In this document: piece after piece, positions 23,573-31,227 of the stretch
Layout of the letters: each line of letters begins with the position of its first letter
Position numbering within the stretch: the first letter of the stretch is position 1
Assembly (NCBI GenBank): GCA_900469625.1
Contig: UBXV01000014.1
Span: 118,700 to 152,809, forward strand
From: Hyphomicrobiales bacterium
GTDB taxonomy: Bacteria; Pseudomonadota; Alphaproteobacteria; Rhizobiales; Rhizobiaceae
Reading direction: 5' to 3'
Length of the DNA stretch: 34,110 nucleotides
The notes under the pieces: model-generated
Databases searched by the model: none
What the model was told of the DNA's origin: nothing
The model's input: the letters and a program-made list of their open reading frames with translations, nothing else
Translations under genes and position numbers: made by a program

Positions 23573-24396
23573 CGGACGAATGGAACACCGTCTCCGAAAA
23601 CGACCTCCACGGCTATGTCGACGGCTTCCTGAACGAGGCGGACAAGGCGCGGGTGGAGCAATGGCTTGAGCGCAACCCGGCACGCGCCGAGGACATCCGG
23701 CAGTGGCAGGCCCAGGCGGGCGAACTGCGCGCGATGTTTTCGACCTATGCCCGCAGCGACGAGCGCGATCGCGCGCTCTTGAGCCCAAAGACCAACCCGG
23801 ACGAAGCCACGGCTTCGGCGAGCCGATGGAACGCTGGCCTCGCCCGTCGCATCGCAGCCGGGCTCCTGTTGTTTGTGGCCGGCGCGCTGAGCGGGCTCTA
23901 TGCGCCGCATATCCTCGCCCCCGGGCGATCCGATCGGGTTGCCGAGGTCGCCGAAAGCCTGCCGCGCCAGGCGCAGTCGGCGTTCCTGATCTATGCCAGC
24001 GAAGTGCGTCACGCCGTCGAGGTCGGGCCGGACCAGCAGACCCACCTCGCCAACTGGCTCGGCAAGCGCCTCGATCATCCGCTCAACATCCCCGACCTGT
24101 CAAAGCTCGGTTTCTCGCTGGTCGGTGGCCGGTTGCTCCCGGTCAACGGCAAGGCCGGCGCGCTGTTCATGTATGAGGACGCAAGCGGCCAGCGGCTGAC
24201 CGTGCTTCTCGGCCGCAACCCGGACAACCGCGAAACCAGCTTCCGCATCGACAACAGCGGCGGCGTCGAAACCTTCTACTGGATCGACGGCCCGATCGGC
24301 TATGCCGTCACCGGCGAGGTGCCGCGCGCGCTGCTGCAAAAGGTCGCCGACGAATGCTACCGCCAGTTCGAGGGAGCTGGGGAGGCAAAGAGCTGA
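23569..24396 (+). CDS. Anti-sigma factor, membrane-anchored
   Basis: The 275-residue protein has a short cytoplasmic sigma-binding region (ENDLHGYVDGFLNEADKARV, EQWLERNP, typical of the COG5662 type). One membrane helix follows at about residues 97-115 (IAAGLLLFVAGALSGLYAPHI). The periplasmic domain of about 150 residues contains LVGGRLLPVNGKAGALFMYE and a hydrophobic core toward the end. The HxxxCxxC zinc motif of ZAS anti-sigmas is absent. It shares an ATGA overlap with the sigma gene. The signal is presumably sensed in the periplasm, where the first gene product of the operon also sits. Confidence 0.9.
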   Translation: MTDEWNTVSENDLHGYVDGFLNEADKARVEQWLERNPARAEDIRQWQAQAGELRAMFSTYARSDERDRALLSPKTNPDEATASASRWNAGLARRIAAGLLLFVAGALSGLYAPHILAPGRSDRVAEVAESLPRQAQSAFLIYASEVRHAVEVGPDQQTHLANWLGKRLDHPLNIPDLSKLGFSLVGGRLLPVNGKAGALFMYEDASGQRLTVLLGRNPDNRETSFRIDNSGGVETFYWIDGPIGYAVTGEVPRALLQKVADECYRQFEGAGEAKS

Positions 24397-24544
24397 GTTT
24401 GGTGAGCCCCGGCTGACGAATGGCCGATCCTGCCAATAGCGTAGGATATCAGGGCTTTACGTGGCCATCTGCGTCAGCGGTTCACGTTGCGTGACGCAGT
24501 CCGTGTTGCTCCGGCCTGCCCGCTTGTTTCCTTTCGCAAGCGCA

Positions 24545-24738
24545 GAACCTGCCCCTCATCCGGCCTGCCGGCCACCTTCTCCCCGCCTGCGGGGAGAAGG
24601 AAACGCGCGGCACCCGCTCGCGTCCAAACAGGCTAGTCTCGGTCCGCAAGATCTCTAACCGCAAATGCCGCAACGGGACGCAGCCGCAGCGCGCGTCCCC
24701 TCTCAACGCTTGCGGCGAGAGGGTTAGGGGCAAACCCG
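24545..24738. repeat. RIME-like paired-palindrome intergenic repeat, copy 2
   Basis: At 24575-24600, CCTTCTCCCCGC and its reverse complement flank CT. At 24698-24723, CCCTCTC...GAGAGGG is the same second hairpin as in copy 1, but two paired positions have mutated (AA opposite GC), so its stem is broken in the middle. The two hairpins start 123 bases apart, as in copy 1, and the orientation is the same. Flanking text such as CCTCATCC and GGGGCAAACCCG also matches. It fills the gap between the anti-sigma gene and the nitrile hydratase operon; no gene lies in 24397-24788. The ends are approximate. Confidence 0.8.
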
Positions 24739-24788
24739 CTCGCCCTGAGAAAATAGGCAACCCGGCTCGCGCTCCAAAGCTGGCGCCC

Positions 24789-25160
24789 TCACCGCAGCGG
24801 ATCGTTCTCGATCACGATCGGATGCCCGTGCGGCGTCGCTTCCGCGGCGCGCTGCCAGCTCTTCGTCAGGGTGTCCAGCTGCCCGCTGGAGGTGATCGAA
24901 AGCTCGGTAACGAGGCGCGACAGAGCGGCGACCCAGCAGTCGAAATAGTCGCTGGCATCGGCCTTGCGGCCCGGCCTGTAAAGCTCGGCCGAGAGCGCCT
25001 CGGCCCATTCGGTCCAGGAAAACACGCCCTTTTCGTGCAGCCGGACGGTCATGGCAAAGGCGGACGCCTGCCAGGGCTCGGCAAAAACGGGATCGCCTTC
25101 CGGTGATTTCGGCAGTTCCGCCGAGGCTGCAAGCGGCGATGTCGTATTACAGGTGCTCAA
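24789..25160 (-). CDS. Nitrile hydratase activator/accessory protein (P14K type)
   Basis: Starting at a TTG at 25160 the protein has 123 residues ([20 protein letters not shown]), with EPWQASAFAMTVRLHEKGVF and SWTEWAEALSAEL, the signature block of nitrile hydratase accessory proteins. Its job in the family is to help load cobalt into the alpha subunit. The TTG start is chosen because GGGAG lies 7 bases before it, inside the beta gene, and it overlaps the beta stop by 14 bases; no ATG gives a sensible start. It is the third gene of the operon after alpha and beta. Confidence 0.88.
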   Translation of the reverse strand: MSTCNTTSPLAASAELPKSPEGDPVFAEPWQASAFAMTVRLHEKGVFSWTEWAEALSAELYRPGRKADASDYFDCWVAALSRLVTELSITSSGQLDTLTKSWQRAAEATPHGHPIVIENDPLR

Positions 25161-25806
25161 GATAGCTCTCCCAGGCATCGATTGAGACCGAAAGCGTCGG
25201 GTCGGCGCCCTCGCCCCAGATCTCGGCCCCGTCGAAAACCACTGTATAAAGCCACTGCGCGTTCTCGCCGCGGCCATGGGCATTGTCGTCGGGAAAGACG
25301 AAGGAGCCCTGCACTGCCTCGACAACGCCGGTCTTGGCGCGCGCATAGCGCGGCAGCCGCGTGTGGGTGGTCGGATTGAAGTTCCGGGTACGCACCCTTT
25401 CGCCGACGACGAAGCGCGGGGGCTGATCGACAGGCCGGTCGCAGGGACCGCCTTTGGCAAGCACCGCCGGCACCATCTCCGCCTTCAGCACGCGCTTGGG
25501 GGTCGCACCCTTTTCGAGCATGTGACCGCCATCGAGCTCGCCCTGCGTGACGAAGCCGTGGCGCTTCAACAGCGTTTCCAGCGCCCGCGTCCAGATCTCG
25601 TAATAGCTGGCCGAGAGATAGGTCGCCGGGGCCAGGTTTTCGCGCGCATGCCGGCTCTCGTCGATCGTCCATGCGCCGAAAGCGCCGCAGGAGAGCGTCA
25701 CGCCAAGCGCGCGCTTTTCCCATTCGGCATGAAAATAGGGCTCGTTCGGCTCGGGCGCGACCGGGCCCATGCCATGCTGGCCGCCAAGATCGTGCGGCCC
25801 GTTCAT
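25147..25806 (-). CDS. nthB: Nitrile hydratase beta subunit
   Basis: The 219-residue protein starts [20 protein letters not shown], the conserved N-terminus of nitrile hydratase beta chains. It continues with [20 protein letters not shown], then [40 protein letters not shown] and the C-terminal [20 protein letters not shown]. This chain forms the substrate channel and part of the pocket around the metal of the alpha chain. Its ATG overlaps the alpha stop (ATGA), so the two subunits are made in step. Length is normal for the family. Confidence 0.95.
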   Translation of the reverse strand: MNGPHDLGGQHGMGPVAPEPNEPYFHAEWEKRALGVTLSCGAFGAWTIDESRHARENLAPATYLSASYYEIWTRALETLLKRHGFVTQGELDGGHMLEKGATPKRVLKAEMVPAVLAKGGPCDRPVDQPPRFVVGERVRTRNFNPTTHTRLPRYARAKTGVVEAVQGSFVFPDDNAHGRGENAQWLYTVVFDGAEIWGEGADPTLSVSIDAWESYLEHL

Positions 25807-26438
25807 CGCAGCGCCTCCGGTGACAGCGCAAGCCCGGTGCCGATCATCGCATCGCGGGTAACAAGGTCGGCAAGCTGCGCCTCGTCGAGACCGTCCGTTC
25901 CTGCCGGCCGTTCCGGCACCACGAGATAGCGCAGCTCCGCCGTCGAATCCCAGACGCGAATGCGGGTGTCCTCCGACAGTGTCAGCCCGAACTCCGAAAG
26001 CACCCCGCGCGGATCGATGACCGCCCGCGATCGATAGGGCGGCGCCTTGTACCAGACCGGCGGCAGGCCAAGCACCGACCAGGGGTAACAGGAGCAGAGC
26101 GTGCAGACGACGAGATTGTGGGTGTCGGCCGTGTTGAAGACGGCGCGCATGTGCTCGCCCTGCCGGCCGGTATAGCTGAGGCTGGCGATCGCCTCTGTCG
26201 CATCCCGCTTCAGCCAGTCGGCGAATGCGGGATCGACCCAGGCCTTGGCCACGACGCGCGCACCGTTGCGCGGGCCGATCTTCGTCTCGTAGGTCTCGAC
26301 AATGGCATCGATCGCCGCCGGGTCGATCAGCCCCTTCTCCGTCAGCACCGTTTCGAGCGCCTTCACCCGCGCTTCCATGTCGGTGAAATGGTTGTCGTGA
26401 TGATGGTCGTGGCTGTGACCATGATGATGTTCGGACAT
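25803..26438 (-). CDS. nthA: Nitrile hydratase alpha subunit, cobalt type
   Basis: From the ATG at 26438 the protein has 211 residues. The metal-binding claw is [10 protein letters not shown], whose Thr and Tyr mark the cobalt class; iron enzymes have Ser and Thr there. Two of these cysteines are oxidised in mature enzymes. The enzyme hydrates nitriles to amides in the cytoplasm. The N-terminus carries a histidine-rich tail ([18 protein letters not shown]), 11 His in the first 17 residues, that is not part of the catalytic fold. A longer reading to 26504 is rejected. An amidase gene, the usual partner, is not in the window. Confidence 0.96.
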   Translation of the reverse strand: MSEHHHGHSHDHHHDNHFTDMEARVKALETVLTEKGLIDPAAIDAIVETYETKIGPRNGARVVAKAWVDPAFADWLKRDATEAIASLSYTGRQGEHMRAVFNTADTHNLVVCTLCSCYPWSVLGLPPVWYKAPPYRSRAVIDPRGVLSEFGLTLSEDTRIRVWDSTAELRYLVVPERPAGTDGLDEAQLADLVTRDAMIGTGLALSPEALR

Positions 26439-26729
26439 TGCCTGGCTCCTCGCAGCACGGCGCCCCATGGGCGCGCAGATCGTGCCGCTGCCTCCCTGTG
26501 GCAACAGTCGTAGCGAAAAAACGCCGATTTCGAAATCGATTTTACCGGCGGCCGCAGACCAGAATTGTCACGGTAACAAGTCCGGCTCGACAGCGACGAC
26601 GACATGATTGCAATCGGCGACCGCCACAAGTCGACGGTTGCGTTAAGGTCTTCGCACACCGGGTGATTCGACGCGACGGCCCTGCGGGCGCGGCGGATCC
26701 GGGACGAGGCATGAGTGAACGGACAGCGG
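26439..26729. other. Control region of the nitrile hydratase operon
   Basis: The 291-base gap between the divergent nthA and membrane protein genes holds no gene that I can support. Its clearest element is TTGTCACGGTAACAAG at 26565-26580, about 127 bases from the nthA start. A nearly identical motif occurs in the lysE/GFA gap. Confidence 0.55.
26565..26580. promoter_or_regulatory. Shared palindrome, copy A
   Basis: TTGTCACGGTAACAAG differs at one of 16 positions from TTGTCACGGTGACAAG at 28522-28537. The core is an inverted repeat TTGT-N7-ACAA, and here the inner pair is spoiled by the A. A shared regulator is the simplest reading. Confidence 0.5.
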
Positions 26730-27755
26730 ATGACGACACCAATCGAAAGTGCTTTCCCATCCCGTGCGATCAGGATCGTTGCGCCATCGTTTTCCCTCGG
26801 CTTCTTTTTCTTGCTACTGGCACTTTTGCCGCTGCCGTTCGCAGTCGGGCTGCTGCGGCTGCCGATCGACGAGATCAGGCGCGATTACGCCATCAGCCAG
26901 AACCCCGTCCTCGTCAGCGGCGCGGAGATCTGCACGATCGATTGCGTGGATGGCAGCGGCGAGCCCCCGCTCTGCAGGACGCAGGTTCGCTTTCAGCACG
27001 ATGGCCGGCCTGAAGAGCAGGTCTTGGCCACCCGTTCGCTCGGCCAGCCCGGCGCTTGCCGGCAGGGCAACATCACCATCGCCGGCGACAACCCCGAGCA
27101 TATCAGCCTCACCCATGATTATAGCAGCATCATGCGGTCGACCGCGCAGCGACTTATCCTCGGCGCCGGCCTTGCGCTGTTCAGCCTCGTCATGTTGGCC
27201 AAGGCGATACCCGTTCTCCTTGCCGGCCGCGTGGCCGGCCGGCGGTACCTGCTGAAACCGGTCATCGTCGATCTCAGCGGCAGCCAGGTGCTGCGCTACA
27301 CGACGAGCCTTCCCGTGGCGCGCGGTGCGATCAAGACAGCCTATACCCGGATGAAACCGGGCGAGAACCCGCTATACCTCCGGCCGACGGCCGACAGCGG
27401 CACGCCGCCGACAGCCGCCTTTGCCGCTCACGACTACCCTGCCCTTGCCGTTGTCGCTGAAGGCGTCTCGTTGCCGATCCTGCTTGACGACAAGCTGACG
27501 CGGCTTGAACTGAGCGAGCCGGAGCGCAAGCGCATTCGGGCGGCCATCGACGAAACGATCGGGTCTACCGCCGGAGACATCGTAACCCCTGCTTCGGTGC
27601 GGGAGAGGCTCATCCGGCCATTGTTGAGACATAGCCCCCTCGATGGACCGCGATTGTCGCCCAAATGGGCACACCGGCTTGCCATCGGCGGGGCCGCTGT
27701 GGTCGCCATCCTGATCGTTCTGGTAACGTCCTGGCTCGACGTTTTCAGCGACTGA
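26730..27755 (+). CDS. Membrane protein of unknown function
   Basis: From the ATG at 26730 (MTTPIESAFPSRAIRIVAPS) the protein has 341 residues. Three membrane helices are visible: about 20-41 (FSLGFFFLLLALLPLPFAVG), about 145-168 (LILGAGLALFSLVMLAKAIP) and about 314-335 (LAIGGAAVVAILIVLVTSWL). The loop between helices 1 and 2 holds four cysteines (EICTIDC, PLCR, GACRQ), which suits disulphides on the periplasmic side. A large soluble stretch lies between helices 2 and 3. I recognise no family. An in-frame GTG at 26715 is an alternative start. It is not obviously in an operon with its neighbours. Confidence 0.8.
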   Translation: MTTPIESAFPSRAIRIVAPSFSLGFFFLLLALLPLPFAVGLLRLPIDEIRRDYAISQNPVLVSGAEICTIDCVDGSGEPPLCRTQVRFQHDGRPEEQVLATRSLGQPGACRQGNITIAGDNPEHISLTHDYSSIMRSTAQRLILGAGLALFSLVMLAKAIPVLLAGRVAGRRYLLKPVIVDLSGSQVLRYTTSLPVARGAIKTAYTRMKPGENPLYLRPTADSGTPPTAAFAAHDYPALAVVAEGVSLPILLDDKLTRLELSEPERKRIRAAIDETIGSTAGDIVTPASVRERLIRPLLRHSPLDGPRLSPKWAHRLAIGGAAVVAILIVLVTSWLDVFSD

Positions 27756-27865
27756 CGACCTAGCCAAGTCCGCATGCCATGGACTGGCGCCAGTTCGGCG
27801 TGGCGAACGCCTTGCCTGCCGTGACCGGCCACTTCCGGCGGGTGCCGGCAAGGCCCCGATTTTTG

Positions 27866-28459
27866 CTATTTCAGCATCGGCCAAAGGCTGATGACGAGCA
27901 GCACCGCCATGGTGATGTTGAACCATTTGAGCCGTGTCGGTTCCGACAGCCATTGCCGAAGCGCCGAGCCGAAGCCCGCCCAGGTCGACACGCTCGGCAC
28001 GTTGACGAGCGCAAAGACGAGGCCGACGACGAGCACGCTCATGAGATAGTTGGCACCGCCCGTATAGGTCGCCATCGCCGAGACGGCCATGACCCAGGCC
28101 TTGGGGTTGACCCACTGGAAGGCGGCGGCAGACAGGAAGCTCATCGGCGTGGCACCGGCCTTGCCTTCGGCGAGGGAGCGCGACGTGCCGATCTTCCAGG
28201 CGATCCAGACGAGATAGGCGCCGCCGGCGAATTTCAGGATGGTATAGAGCAGCGGCACGGAATGCAGCAGCGCGCCGAGCCCGAGACCGACGGCGATCAG
28301 CAGCGAGAAGAAGCCGGCGCCGATGCCCAGCATGTGCGGGATCGTCCGCACGAAGCCGAAGTTCACGCCCGAGGCAAACAGCATCATGTTGTTCGGACCC
28401 GGCGTGATCGACGTCGTGAATGCGAACAGAAACAGCGCCAGAAGCGTATCGGCCTGCAT
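27866..28459 (-). CDS. LysE/RhtB-family amino-acid exporter
   Basis: The 197-residue protein has six hydrophobic helices and the family's start signature FTTSITPGPNNMMLFASGVN, plus AFQWVNPKAWVMAVSAMATY in the middle. These proteins export amino acids such as lysine, threonine or homoserine through the inner membrane. The substrate is not readable. GAGGAGG lies 7 bases before the ATG. No LysR- or Lrp-type regulator is next to it, but a 27-base inverted repeat covers the area just upstream. Confidence 0.9.
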   Translation of the reverse strand: MQADTLLALFLFAFTTSITPGPNNMMLFASGVNFGFVRTIPHMLGIGAGFFSLLIAVGLGLGALLHSVPLLYTILKFAGGAYLVWIAWKIGTSRSLAEGKAGATPMSFLSAAAFQWVNPKAWVMAVSAMATYTGGANYLMSVLVVGLVFALVNVPSVSTWAGFGSALRQWLSEPTRLKWFNITMAVLLVISLWPMLK

Positions 28460-28475
28460 GGTCTTCCTCCTCGTG

Positions 28476-28502
28476 AATTAGGTCAACATAGCTGACCTAA
28501 TT
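28476..28502. promoter_or_regulatory. Inverted repeat with 10-bp arms upstream of lysE
   Basis: AATTAGGTCA and TGACCTAATT form perfect 10-base arms around ACATAGC. It lies 17-43 bases before the lysE start codon, over the likely transcription start. The binding protein is unknown, since no regulator gene adjoins it. Confidence 0.7.
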
Positions 28503-28520
28503 GCGGCGCGAAGCCGCAGA

Positions 28521-28537
28521 CTTGTCACGGTGACAAG
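28521..28537. promoter_or_regulatory. Shared palindrome, copy B
   Basis: CTTGTCAC-G-GTGACAAG is a perfect 17-base palindrome in the gap between the divergent lysE and GFA genes. It matches the motif upstream of nitrile hydratase at 15 of 16 positions. Confidence 0.6.
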
Positions 28538-28644
28538 ATCGGCCGACGCCCTGCGCGATACAAGCCTGCCCGCGGCCGAAAATTGCCAAGGCCGTGCGGT
28601 CTCGGATAGACAATTGACCGGCGCGATCATGGAGGAGGCACAGC

Positions 28645-29043
28645 ATGGACCAGTTCACGGGCGGGTGCCGGTGCGGCAGCGTGCGGATCGTGGCGACGGG
28701 CCGCCCTTACCGGGTGGGCATTTGCCACTGCCTGGACTGCCGCAAGCACCATGGCGCGCTTTTTCACGCATCCGCGATCTTTCCGCAGGATGCGGTGGCA
28801 ATCACCGGCGAGACGCGGGACTATGCCGGGCGGTTCTTCTGCCCCCGCTGCGGCTCCTCCGTGTTTTCTCGCTCTGGTGACGAAATCGACGTGAACCTCG
28901 GATCGCTCGACGCCCCCGATCAGCTGACGCCGACCTATGAACTCTGGACCGTGCGTCGCGAGGCATGGCTGCCGCCGTTCCCGCAGATGACACGATACGA
29001 ACGCGATCGTGACGAGACCAGCCGCTTCGAGGGCGGGGTGTAG
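28645..29043 (+). CDS. GFA-family (Mss4-like) zinc protein
   Basis: The 132-residue protein has the zinc-binding cysteines of the GFA fold: Cys8 and Cys10 (GGCRCGSV), Cys27, Cys29 and Cys32 (ICHCLDCRK), and the pair in FFCPRCGSSVF. The family was named for glutathione-dependent formaldehyde-activating enzyme but most members have no proven reaction. GGAGG lies before the ATG. It diverges from the LysE gene and converges with the MBL gene. Confidence 0.9.
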   Translation: MDQFTGGCRCGSVRIVATGRPYRVGICHCLDCRKHHGALFHASAIFPQDAVAITGETRDYAGRFFCPRCGSSVFSRSGDEIDVNLGSLDAPDQLTPTYELWTVRREAWLPPFPQMTRYERDRDETSRFEGGV

Positions 29044-29101
29044 ATCGGGCGGGGCATCATCCAACCGACCCCACGATCAAAACAGACGGCAAGGCAAGGA
29101 A

Positions 29102-29145
29102 CCACGGCGATCCGCGCGCCTGAAAAGACGCGCGGATCGCCGTGG
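29102..29145. terminator. 17-bp perfect stem between convergent genes
   Basis: The arms at 29102-29118 and 29129-29145 are exact reverse complements, with a 10-base A-rich loop (CCTGAAAAGA). It lies between the stop of the GFA gene and the stop of the MBL gene (13 bases from the latter), so it is placed to stop transcripts from both directions. Confidence 0.75.
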
Positions 29146-29157
29146 CATCGGATGGGA

Positions 29158-30081
29158 TCAGCCCCACTTCATCTCGCCCTTGGCCACCTTGGCGCCAAGC
29201 TCGAGCGAGGAGACGTCGGCAAGATCCGGGTAAAGCGCGACCATGGCGGCGATCAGTTCGGCGCTGTCCTTTGCCTTGGCTTCCGCCGCGTTGAAGGCGA
29301 TGAGATAGTCGCGGGTAAACAGGATCGCCTCGACGCCATCCGGCCCGCCCTCGACCTTGTGCGCCGGCACGATGATCGCGGGCTTGCGCGCCGCCATGGC
29401 GTCGAGCGCTGCGATCCATGCCTTGCGATCCTCCGCCGTCGGCTCGTCGGCCACCCAGACATGGCTGCCGGAATAGACGAGCACGCCGCTGAAGACGGCG
29501 TTGAGCGAAGGCACGTGCAGGTAGCGGCGATCCTTCATGCCCTCGACGGTGACGATGTCGATCTGATTGCCTTCGAGCGACAGCGAGGAAAGCTCCGATG
29601 GCGCGGGGATGACGACATCGGCCAGCACCTTCGGTCCGTTGTCGCCGAGCTGCGGGCTCCAGGTATCGAGCTTCGTCTGGACATTGGCGTTGATCGCCGC
29701 AACCGTTGCCGGCGCCGCCATCACCTTGGCCTCCGGGAACGCCTCGACGACGGGCCGCAGGCTGAAGTAGAAGTCCGGATCGCTGCAGCTGACATAGATC
29801 GTCGTCAGCCGCTTGCCTGTCGCCTTGATCGCCTCTGCAACGGCCCTGCCATCGGAAAGCGTGAAACCGCCGTCGATCAGGATCGCTTCTTTTTCCCCGG
29901 TCAGGAGCACCGGCGTGCGGCGGAAACCGGCCTCGCCCGCCTGGAAATAGGTCCAGTCCAGCTTCGATGCGGCCCTCGATGCGGCTTGGGCCACGATGCT
30001 GCCGGCCGGCTGCAGGAGGGCAACCGCGCCGACGGCTGCGGCCGTCTTCAGTGCGGCGCGCCGCGTCATCAGGATGTGCAT
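29158..30081 (-). CDS. Tat-exported MBL-fold-like protein without the His metal motif
   Basis: From the ATG at 30081 the protein has 307 residues. It starts MHILMTRRAALKTAAAVGAV, a twin-arginine signal (Arg7-Arg8) with hydrophobic core, so it should be folded before export to the periplasm. The body follows the metallo-beta-lactamase fold: TPVLLTGEKEAILIDGGFTL, AEAIKATGKRLTTIYVSCSD, VDIVTVEG, NAVFSGVLVYSGSHVW. Where active members have HxHxDH, this one has VSCSDPDFYF, without any of the histidines. It therefore probably lacks the usual zinc pair. GGAG sits 5 bases before the ATG. It diverges from a LysR gene, which probably controls it. Confidence 0.85.
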   Translation of the reverse strand: MHILMTRRAALKTAAAVGAVALLQPAGSIVAQAASRAASKLDWTYFQAGEAGFRRTPVLLTGEKEAILIDGGFTLSDGRAVAEAIKATGKRLTTIYVSCSDPDFYFSLRPVVEAFPEAKVMAAPATVAAINANVQTKLDTWSPQLGDNGPKVLADVVIPAPSELSSLSLEGNQIDIVTVEGMKDRRYLHVPSLNAVFSGVLVYSGSHVWVADEPTAEDRKAWIAALDAMAARKPAIIVPAHKVEGGPDGVEAILFTRDYLIAFNAAEAKAKDSAELIAAMVALYPDLADVSSLELGAKVAKGEMKWG

Positions 30082-30163
30082 GGGTTCTCCTTTGCATGAA
30101 TCGGTGATGTCGGCGCGACAATGCCGGGCGAAACCCGCTTGAAAAAGCCCGACGGTTCGAACA

Positions 30164-30188
30164 GATTGTCTGATAATTTCAGACAATC
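30164..30188. promoter_or_regulatory. 25-bp operator between the MBL and LysR genes
   Basis: GATTGTCTGA and TCAGACAATC form perfect 10-base arms around TAATT. It sits 15 bases before the LysR start codon and 83 before the MBL start, in the AT-rich part of the gap. This is the classic place for a LysR autoregulatory site that also governs the divergent gene. Confidence 0.75.
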
Positions 30189-30202
30189 ACCAGGAAAACC
30201 AA

Positions 30203-31111
30203 TTGACCGTCAACCTGAACCGGCTATCCCACTTCGTCGCCGTCGTCGAGGCGGGGTCGTTTACCGCCGCGGCCGAGAAGCTCGGCCTCGCCAAGGCCGC
30301 CGTCAGCCACCAGGTCGCCCAGCTCGAGAGAGAGCTCGGCACGACACTGCTGATCCGCACGACACGCCGGCTGCGGCCGACGGATAGCGGCCTGAGGTTC
30401 TACGAGCGTTGCGTGCTGATCCTGCGCGACGCCGACGAGGCGGTGGGCGCCGTCTCGCAGGAGGCCGAAGTTCCAAGCGGCACGCTGACGCTGACAGCAC
30501 CGCTCGACTACGGCATGCGCGTCGTCGTCGACGCCGTCGCGCTTTATGTGGCGCGCTATCCCGCCCTGCAGGTGGACCTGTCCTTCAACGATATCGTCTT
30601 CGACATGATCGAGAAGCGGCTGGATATCGCCATCCGTGCCGGCTGGCTGGTCGATTCCAGCGAGCGGGCGCGGCGGATCGGCACTTTCGAGCAGTATCTC
30701 GTGGCATCGCCCGCCTATGCCGCCCGCCTCGGTGCGGTCACGCATCCGCAGGCGCTTTCGCGGGCGCAGTTTATCGCCAACGGCGCGCTGAAGGCGCCGC
30801 TGAACTGGACCTTCTCCCATGCCGATGGTGAACAGGCCCCGGTGGTCGGCAGCAGCGTCGTCGCCGTCGACAGCACGGACGCCGCCTATTGCTGTGCCCT
30901 TGCCGGCATCGGCCTTGCCGTGCTGCCGGATTATCAGGTGCGCAACGACCTTGCCGAAGGCCGTCTTGTGCGCGTCCTTGCCGATTGGACGCTGCCCTCG
31001 GGCGGCATTCACGTCGTCTATCCGCCGTCGCATTATCGCCCCGCCCGCGTGCGCGCCTTCGTCGACATCCTGCAGAAGCTGGAAAAGGAGCGCGGCCGGT
31101 CAGCCACCTGA
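30203..31111 (+). CDS. LysR-family regulator
   Basis: The 302-residue protein begins at a TTG (30203) with AGGA 8-9 bases upstream. The N-terminal helix-turn-helix reads MTVNLNRLSHFVAVVEAGSF, TAAAEKLGLAKAAVSHQVAQ, LERELGTTLLIRTTRRLRPT. The effector domain follows to the end (LDIAIRAGWL, IGLAVLPDYQVRNDLAEGRL). It belongs to the group that typically governs a divergent oxidoreductase or hydrolase, and the neighbour is the MBL-fold gene. The aldo/keto reductase gene follows 116 bases downstream on the same strand and may also be in its regulon. Confidence 0.93.
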   Translation: MTVNLNRLSHFVAVVEAGSFTAAAEKLGLAKAAVSHQVAQLERELGTTLLIRTTRRLRPTDSGLRFYERCVLILRDADEAVGAVSQEAEVPSGTLTLTAPLDYGMRVVVDAVALYVARYPALQVDLSFNDIVFDMIEKRLDIAIRAGWLVDSSERARRIGTFEQYLVASPAYAARLGAVTHPQALSRAQFIANGALKAPLNWTFSHADGEQAPVVGSSVVAVDSTDAAYCCALAGIGLAVLPDYQVRNDLAEGRLVRVLADWTLPSGGIHVVYPPSHYRPARVRAFVDILQKLEKERGRSAT

Positions 31112-31227
31112 GACGGAGTATTCGTCGCCTGCAAATGACACCTCGAAAGACGGCACGGTTGCGCTAGATTGCACGCGAGCGACACCCGCGCCAGATCCCG
31201 CACCGCCTGCCAGAACGAGGAAACCGA

